Of a stretch of DNA of 40,376 bases, positions 35,313-40,376 are shown one piece after another. This DNA comes from Deltaproteobacteria bacterium (lineage in GTDB: Bacteria; Desulfobacterota; Desulfobacteria; Desulfobacterales; JAUWMJ01), in assembly GCA_030638575.1 (NCBI GenBank), contig DAOWEJ010000045.1:1-40376 (forward strand), in the 5' to 3' direction. The notes below the pieces were generated by a model, which was given only the letters and a program-made list of their open reading frames with translations, was not told where the DNA came from and made no database searches. Each line of letters begins with the position of its first letter. Position 1 is the first letter of the stretch. Both the position numbers and the translations under genes were made by a program.

Positions 35313-36683
35313 TTAAGGAATATTCTTTTCTGCTGGATTTTCAAAGCGGGTATAAGTATCTAAAAAAATAAGGGGCACAGTTCCGACGGGCCCGTTTCTT
35401 TGCTTTGCAATAATAATATCTGCTTTACCCTTGTTCGGGTTGTTTTCATCCTTGTTGTAAATTTCATCCCTGTAAATAAATGTAACCACGTCGGCATCCT
35501 GTTCCAGGGCGCCGGATTCCCTCAAGTCCGAGAGTTGTGGTCGTTTATCACTTCTTTGTTCAAGCATTCTGTTTAGCTGAGATAGAGCGATGACCGGAAG
35601 ATCAAGTTCTTTGGCAAGGGCTTTTAAGGATCTTGATATATCGGAAATTGCAAGGTCTCTGCGTTCGGCTGTACTGCTTATTTTCATGAGTTGGAGGTAA
35701 TCGATAATGACAAGACCGATATTTTTATCCATCTTAAGTCTGCGGGCCTTGGCCCTTATCTCCATTGCGGAAATATCGGGAGAGTCGTCGATATAAATAG
35801 GGGCATTGGATAAATTGCCCGCAGCTTCAGTTATTCGTATCCATTCATCCTGGCTGATAAAACCGCTTCTCAAGCGGGAGGAATCGAGTCTCGCTTCGCT
35901 GCTCAGCATACGCATTGACAGTTGTTCTTTAGACATTTCAAGGGAGAAAATAGCAACCGGGATAGTTGCATCAATGGCCGCATTCCTGGCGATATTAAGG
36001 GCTAATGCTGTTTTCCCCATACTAGGGCGTGCAGCAATGATAAAAAGATCCGATTTTTGGAGACCCGATGTTTTAAGATCAAGACCAGAATATCCTGTCG
36101 GAACACCGGTTACAAGTGCTTTATTTCCCTGACGTTCTTCAAGGGCATCAATATTGTCTTCAATTATTTTGCTGATGGGGTAAAATGCTTGATGCGTTTT
36201 ACCCTGGGATATCTCAAAAATCGAACTTTCAGCAAAATCGATAAGTTCGTCAACATTCCCCCGGTCTTCAAAGCAACGCTTGGTAATTGTATTCGCTTTT
36301 TCAATAAGACGTCTTAACGACGCTTTGTCATGAACAATCCTTGCGTAATGCTGTGCATTTACGGCAAGTGGTACCGCATCCACAAGCCGTGCAAGATATG
36401 TAGCACCTCCGATCTTTTCCAGCCGGCCCTGTTCTTTAAGTATGTTGGCCAGGGTAACAAGGTCGACAGGCTCACTTTTTGCAAATAGATCATTTATTGC
36501 AGAAAAAATTATTTTGTGTGCGGACCTGTAAAAGTCATCAGACGAGAGAATATCAAAAACGTCAAGCAACGTATTGTTATCTATAAGAATTGCACTGAGA
36601 ATAGATTCTTCGGCCTCAATGCTCTGGGGAGGCACATTATAAAGAGAGGGATCTTTTTGGTTCTGTGGCTGTCTTTCGAGCAT
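35313..36683 (-). CDS. dnaB: Replicative DNA helicase DnaB
   Basis: 456 residues. The N-terminal primase-interacting domain (PPQSIEAEESILSAIL) is followed by the RecA-type motor with Walker A ARPSMGKTALALN near 215, Walker B LVIIDYLQLM and the C-terminal SDLRESGALEQDADVV. No intein interrupts it. It follows rplI in the conserved rpsF-rpsR-DUF2232-rplI-dnaB order, but with a hairpin and a repeat between rplI and dnaB. Confidence 0.96.
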   Translation of the reverse strand: MLERQPQNQKDPSLYNVPPQSIEAEESILSAILIDNNTLLDVFDILSSDDFYRSAHKIIFSAINDLFAKSEPVDLVTLANILKEQGRLEKIGGATYLARLVDAVPLAVNAQHYARIVHDKASLRRLIEKANTITKRCFEDRGNVDELIDFAESSIFEISQGKTHQAFYPISKIIEDNIDALEERQGNKALVTGVPTGYSGLDLKTSGLQKSDLFIIAARPSMGKTALALNIARNAAIDATIPVAIFSLEMSKEQLSMRMLSSEARLDSSRLRSGFISQDEWIRITEAAGNLSNAPIYIDDSPDISAMEIRAKARRLKMDKNIGLVIIDYLQLMKISSTAERRDLAISDISRSLKALAKELDLPVIALSQLNRMLEQRSDKRPQLSDLRESGALEQDADVVTFIYRDEIYNKDENNPNKGKADIIIAKQRNGPVGTVPLIFLDTYTRFENPAEKNIP

Positions 36684-36806
36684 AGGATGGGCTTGGGCTT
36701 TAAAATTTTATGATAAAAATAAAAAAATAGTAGCAGGATATTAAGTAAAAAGCAATAAATGCTATGACAATTTATGAAACGTTTTTTGTAATGAGCTCTT
36801 AACTAT

Positions 36807-36840
36807 TGTCTGAACGAAAACCCCTATTTTCGTTCAGACA
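36807..36840. terminator. Perfect 14-bp hairpin between rplI and dnaB
   Basis: TGTCTGAACGAAAA (36807-36820) pairs with TTTTCGTTCAGACA (36827-36840) around a six-base loop. The core resembles the GACCGAAAACTCCTCTTTTCGG unit at 16804-16830, so it may be a dispersed repeat that also attenuates read-through from rplI into dnaB. Confidence 0.55.
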
Positions 36841-36853
36841 CTAACTAATGAGC

Positions 36854-36885
36854 TTGATGAATTCAACTTTTCACGAATTCATCAG
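36854..36885. repeat. Dispersed TGATGAATTC repeat end pair
   Basis: TTGATGAATTCAACTTTTCACGAATTCATCA is a compact, near-palindromic copy of the ends seen at 1732-1869 and 7308-7339. It lies just past the rplI stop. Confidence 0.65.
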
Positions 36886-36888
36886 CTT

Positions 36889-37332
36889 TTATTCCGGAAC
36901 AATTTCAACAGTAATTTCCGGTTCAACTTCATTATAAACGCGGATTGGGACCTTGTATGTGCCAATAGTTTTGATTGGTTCTTTAAGCAGGATCATTCTT
37001 TTTTCAACAGACACATCCTGTTTTGCGAGAGCATCTATTATATCACGAACCGTGACAGAACCGTAAAGGCGGTCCTCTTCACTAACCTTTGCGGCTACAG
37101 TGCAAAAAACACCTTCAAGCCTTTCAGCCATCTCCTCGGCAATTTTTCTCTCCTTGGCAATCTGGATTTCAAATTTGGTTTTGTCCTGTTCAAGTATTCT
37201 GCGATTTTGAGGTGTAGCCGGCAATGCCTTGTTCAGGGGCAGAAGATAGTTGCGGGCATAGCCATTAGCAACGGTAACTTCACTGCCGATGATTCCGAGG
37301 GATTCGATTGTTTCTTTCAAAATTACTTTCAT
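36889..37332 (-). CDS. rplI: 50S ribosomal protein L9
   Basis: 147 residues, normal length. The N-terminal rRNA-binding domain reads MKVILKETIESLGIIGSEVT and then NGYARNYLLPLNKA. A central helix and a C-terminal domain with LYGSVTVRDI follow. GGAGG lies a few bases before the ATG. It sits in the ribosomal protein-dnaB cluster. Confidence 0.97.
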   Translation of the reverse strand: MKVILKETIESLGIIGSEVTVANGYARNYLLPLNKALPATPQNRRILEQDKTKFEIQIAKERKIAEEMAERLEGVFCTVAAKVSEEDRLYGSVTVRDIIDALAKQDVSVEKRMILLKEPIKTIGTYKVPIRVYNEVEPEITVEIVPE

Positions 37333-37371
37333 TTAAAACCTCCAATTGCGATTTTTCACCACTATCAATTA

Positions 37372-37562
37372 TGATGATTTCGTAAAAAGTCATTGTATAA
37401 GCGCTGGATGGCTAAGTAAAAAGTTCCATATACCCCCGCTAAAAAAATCAGCGGGATAAAAAGTCTCAGTGGTTTTTCAGGGACGAGGCAATACATGTAG
37501 TATGCCGAGTGTCTGAAAAATCGCTGCAACGCAGTAGATGGGGCTTTTTACGACGCCATCAT
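37372..37562. repeat. Composite inverted repeat with TTCGTAAAAAGTC ends
   Basis: Left end 37372-37392 (ATGATTTCGTAAAAAGTC) faces right end 37542-37562 (GGCTTTTTACGACGCCATCAT). Inside are CCCGCT...AGCGGG and a longer TTTTTCAG...CTGAAAAA cruciform centred on ACATGT. It fills the rplI-DUF2232 gap. Confidence 0.7.
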
Positions 37563-37564
37563 GT

Positions 37565-38519
37565 TTAACTTTTTTTCATTTCTAATTTTCTAAAATTAAG
37601 CCACATGTCAAAGAAACCGAGACCGATAACCATAAGAAGCAGAGCCTGCTGCAGGGCAATGAGACTGTATAAAAAAAATATGAGCGTGCGTGGGAATTTT
37701 TTTTTTTTCAAAATAAAAAGATACAATAGCAATACCCTGAAAAAAATATATAGTCATCATGATTATAATACCGTTTATGCCAATAAATTTGATGGTTTTA
37801 TTCGGTATCAGTATCAGAAGACCGCAGCATATAGCAACCCATACAAGATATTCAGGCGCTTTCCATAAATTAAGAGATCCAAAGTCGGGATAAAAAAGCT
37901 TTTTTGTTTTAAGAAGCGGTTTTGCAAGCATTAGGCAGGTCCAGACGATAAAAAGTGTTGAAGCTGTTACTAAGGCCGGCATAATTCGAACAAGGACATA
38001 CTGTATATTTTCCAGAGAACTCGAAATTGTATGGATGTTTTCTTCCGGCATCCCCATACTTTTGTAAAGCTCAAGTGTCATTTCCAGGTTTTTCGCAACA
38101 TATTCGGAAGCCAGGGATTTAATTTCTATGCCGGCAATGCTGGTATAAAAAAGAAAAGCAGCCAATCCTGAAAAAAGCGCTACAGAGCATGTGTATAATA
38201 TCGTTTTTTCAATAGAAAGGTTCAGATCAATGAATTCGCTTAGGATAAAACCTATTAGCAACAATTTTATGAAATAAAAAATGTCGACTGACAACCCGCC
38301 AAACATTACAAGCAGCGTGATTATTGTCAATGCCGGTATGAAAGATCCGGTTCTTCTCCCGAGTTTTGAGCGATAGTAAAGTGTCGGCAAGGGGATAAAG
38401 AGACTGCAAAAAAAACCGAAAACCGGTAATTTAATCGATATTGCAAATAAAAAGCTTGTTATTACAATACCGATTGCAATGTCTTTTAATACTTCACCCT
38501 GGACGGTTTGAGACACCAT
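37565..38519 (-). CDS. DUF2232 membrane protein with a frameshift in a 12-T run
   Basis: The frame from ATG 38519 gives about 270 residues of a polytopic membrane protein with YFFQGIAIVSFYFEKKK near its end. It then meets twelve T (plus strand, 37697-37708) and runs into an unlikely hydrophilic tail ending at 37608. Removing one base from the run restores FPRTLIFFLYSLIALQQ and then GLGFFDMWLNFRKLEMKKS, a hydrophobic ending typical of the family, with the stop at 37565. DUF2232 proteins (YybS-like) lie between rpsR and rplI in Desulfobacterota and other phyla; function is unknown. The shift could be sequencing error, phase variation or slippage. GGAG precedes the ATG. Confidence 0.85.
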
Positions 38520-38722
38520 CCTTTTCTCCCTTGTGGCACACTAAGACCTTTGAAAAATGCTAATTTTTGCCTACCCTGTCTGCCCAATGAAATGCAATGC
38601 CTATTTCATCGGGGTTAAATCGGTATTTCATTTAACCGGATTCAAATTCAAAGAAAATGATCCGCCTCCGGCCGAGGCAAAAAATAGGGTTTTACAACGG
38701 TCTCACACTGAAATTTGTAGGA

Positions 38723-39001
38723 TCAATTATAGTCCATAGTGCCAACATACGGCAGCAGGGCGATTGTTCGTGCACGCTTAATTGCATGGGTTAGAGCACG
38801 CTGGTGTTTAGCACAGGTTCCGGATATGCGCCTAGGGATGATCTTCCCCCGCTCGGTAATAAAGTATCTGAGTGATTTTGGATCCTTGTAATTTATTATA
38901 AGGCTGGTGTCCGCACAAAAGCGGCAAACTTTACGGCGATGATATACTCTTTTTTTTCTTCCGGTACGGTTTTGTCTCTGGCGATTGAAAGCTGCAGCCA
39001 T
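38723..39001 (-). CDS. rpsR: 30S ribosomal protein S18
   Basis: 92 residues. The hallmark is [17 protein letters not shown] then [21 protein letters not shown], with a CxxC pair that may bind zinc. The basic helix [12 protein letters not shown] follows. The ribosome-binding site GAGGAG lies in the last codons of rpsF, which ends just before it. The 203-bp gap after it, before DUF2232, holds only an imperfect ATTTCAT...TTAACC hairpin. Confidence 0.96.
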   Translation of the reverse strand: MAAAFNRQRQNRTGRKKRVYHRRKVCRFCADTSLIINYKDPKSLRYFITERGKIIPRRISGTCAKHQRALTHAIKRARTIALLPYVGTMDYN

Positions 39002-39002
39002 T

Positions 39003-39623
39003 TTATATCTCCTCTTCGCTGATTTTGGGTTCTGTTGTTTTCTCAGGTTCTGCAGCTTCAGTTTCTATTGCTTCAGTTTCTGCTGATTGAGTTTCTATTG
39101 CTTCAGTTTCTGCAGCTTCAGTTTCTGCTGATTGAGTTTCTATTGCTTCAGTTTCTGCAGTTTCAGTTTCTGCTGATTGAGTTTCTATTGCTTCAGTTTC
39201 TGCAGTTTCAGTTTCAACTGCCTCAGTTTCAAGATTATCAGGAGGTAGTTGGTCGACATCGGATTCATAATCTTCTTTACGCATATCAGCTTCTGATTCC
39301 TCCTCCATTTCTTCTTTTATTCTTTCAATGTCGGCATCCTTTTCAAGCAAAACAGTCATATATTTCAGAACCCTGTCATCAATCCGGAAAAGCCGTTCCA
39401 TTTCATCTACAAGGTTTCCCGTTCCGCAGTAGTCGATACAAAGGTAATATCCACGGGCCTTTTTATTGATTTCATAGGCAAGTTTCTTAGTTCCCCATTC
39501 GTCCAGTTTTATAAGGACCCCCCCCTCCTTGGGGATAAGATCGGTTAGTCTGTCTAAAACTCCGTCCCGCTCTTCATCAGAAAGATCAGGGTCAATTATA
39601 GCAATGGTTTCGTATCTTCTCAT
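39003..39623 (-). CDS. rpsF: 30S ribosomal protein S6 with a repetitive acidic C-terminal tail
   Basis: 206 residues. Residues 1-105 are an ordinary S6 core ([44 protein letters not shown]). The rest is an acidic tail, of which about residues 131-192 are pentapeptide repeats of the form [15 protein letters not shown] and AAETE. Typical S6 is 95-135 residues. In E. coli, RimK adds glutamates to the S6 C-terminus, so a genetically encoded Glu-rich tail is a curious parallel. AGGAGG precedes the ATG. It is first gene of the cluster rpsF-rpsR-DUF2232-rplI-dnaB. Confidence 0.95.
   Translation of the reverse strand: MRRYETIAIIDPDLSDEERDGVLDRLTDLIPKEGGVLIKLDEWGTKKLAYEINKKARGYYLCIDYCGTGNLVDEMERLFRIDDRVLKYMTVLLEKDADIERIKEEMEEESEADMRKEDYESDVDQLPPDNLETEAVETETAETEAIETQSAETETAETEAIETQSAETEAAETEAIETQSAETEAIETEAAEPEKTTEPKISEEEI
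39061..39240. repeat. 15-bp minisatellite (12 units) inside rpsF
   Basis: Twelve consecutive 15-bp units of the forms GTTTCTATTGCTTCA, GTTTCTGCTGATTGA and GTTTCTGCAGCTTCA fill this span exactly; a degenerate unit precedes at 39046. Units also form a higher-order pattern of three. Length changes by whole units would keep the rpsF frame. Confidence 0.9.
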
Positions 39624-39764
39624 GCAACCTCCTTTTGGATATAAAAGCCCTGGTAAAAGAACCAGAGCAAGGACAATAAAAAAATTATAGTATTTGAATC
39701 AAAATCTGGCTAAATAACACCACAAAATACATAATGTCAAGATATAAAATCGGTTTATGCAGAG

Positions 39765-40029
39765 TAAACGCATTTGGAAATAATGTTACCTTTGGAACTG
39801 GTCCGGGGCCTAAAAATTTTTTCTCCAGCCGATATCAACCTATACTGTATGGGGTGACCCGATATTTTATGATTTTGCGGAAACATTTTAAAAAATGAGA
39901 TAACCTGTGCATCAAATCATAAATATCGTGTCATGGCGAAATATCCTGCTAACTGAAAAAGATATCGTCTTGAGAAAAAACCTTTAAGCTCCTCCTTTTA
40001 AACTGATTTTATTTTTCCAAATGCGTTTA
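39765..40029. repeat. MITE-like element with TAAACGCATTTGGAAA inverted ends
   Basis: Perfect 16-bp ends: 39765-39780 and its complement 40014-40029. A nested pair, CGATATTTTATGATTT (near 39860) and AAATCATAAATATCG (39914-39928), differs by few bases. No coding frame is visible. It lies upstream of rpsF in the 39624-40376 region, where I see no gene. Confidence 0.7.
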
Positions 40030-40170
40030 CCCTATCGGCTTATGATTTTAAATAACGGCATTTTTTACTACTTCATAATATTTGTGATGATGTTTATATT
40101 GTGGTACGGTTTATAATAGGTTTTAGTATCTTAATCCTGAAATTCGTGTTTTTTATGTCAGAAAACAAAA

Positions 40171-40266
40171 GACAGATAGCAAATAAATCACAATAGTCAA
40201 AAGACAAATGACAAATAAATCACAATATTCAAAAAACAAATGACAAATAAATTACAATGCTGGCAA
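40171..40266. repeat. Three tandem 32-bp repeats with an inverted partner
   Basis: Units start at 40171, 40203 and 40235 and share ACAAATAAATCACAATA-type sequence. The stretch 40306-40326 (ATTGTAATTTGGAATTTATTTG) is roughly complementary to a unit, which makes this another word-repeat inverted repeat. It may continue past the window. Confidence 0.7.
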
Positions 40267-40376
40267 ACAACTATTGGTTTTTAATCTTATTTAAGATTTG
40301 GATATTGTAATTTGGAATTTATTTGACCCAATTTTAAGATTAGGTGGTGCTTGTATTTTGTTGTTTCCGGTTTATC

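Noticed and set aside
38557..38739. A 60-residue plus-strand frame between DUF2232 and rpsR
   Set aside because: It is antisense within an operon gap, has no start signal, and runs into the end of rpsR.
39035..39469. A 144-residue plus-strand frame rich in Leu, Phe and Gln
   Set aside because: It is the antisense reading of the S6 repeat tail; open only because the minisatellite lacks stops in that frame.
40171..40266. Three 32-bp tandem repeats as a CRISPR array
   Set aside because: Units are contiguous with no spacers, are AT-rich and degenerate, and no cas gene is present.

Overview
The window looks like a piece of chromosome from an anaerobic Desulfobacterota (Desulfobacterales-like) bacterium. 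I infer this from the DUF4416 gene, the gene orders yicC-remA-gmk-rlmB and rpsF-rpsR-DUF2232-rplI-dnaB-hflX, an F0 cluster (atpZ-atpI-atpB-atpE) separated from F1, the long form of HflX, and a DnaA of the type I associate with that order. Base composition is AT-leaning. Many gene junctions carry inverted repeats. I saw no rRNA, tRNA, CRISPR array, transposase gene or prophage.

Layout. 1-1678 (minus strand): lipopolysaccharide core genes, the start of a WaaP-like kinase and a WaaG-like glycosyltransferase. 2236-7168: a GGDEF-PilZ protein, a Trm112-like protein, DUF4416, YicC, RemA, Gmk and RlmB. 7367-12038: NADP-type isocitrate dehydrogenase, a ComF-like phosphoribosyltransferase, RfaE2, PgeF and a PyrK-like flavoprotein. 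12147-13862: F0 genes, facing uvrA across a shared terminator. 17183-18196: pdxA. 18500-20417: a candidate replication origin and a divergent dnaA. 20677-23640: a GlcD-type FAD oxidase and a DUF4143 ATPase with its own sigma70-type promoter. 23788-32239: a dense signalling island. 32306-39623 (minus strand): a four-cysteine small protein, an inositol monophosphatase family protein, hflX, dnaB, rplI, DUF2232, rpsR and rpsF. 39624-40376: repeats only.

The signalling island is the most interesting part. It encodes an NtrC-type sigma54 activator, a lone receiver, a receiver-DUF4388 protein with Glu at the phosphorylation site, a receiver-PAS-kinase hybrid, a PAS kinase and a receiver-kinase hybrid. 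Three of its transcription units start with GG-N10-GC sigma54 promoters. Each has an AATATTCT motif about 117-127 bp upstream, the usual distance for an NtrC-type activator site. I infer one sigma54 regulon wired by the adjacent activator. A frameshifted, stop-riddled remnant of a membrane sensor lies between one of these promoters and the PAS kinase.

Other points of note are a frameshift at a 12-base homopolymer in the DUF2232 gene, a 15-bp minisatellite encoding an acidic tail on ribosomal protein S6, a DnaA with an altered DNA-binding signature beside non-canonical box-like repeats, and two families of intergenic inverted repeats.
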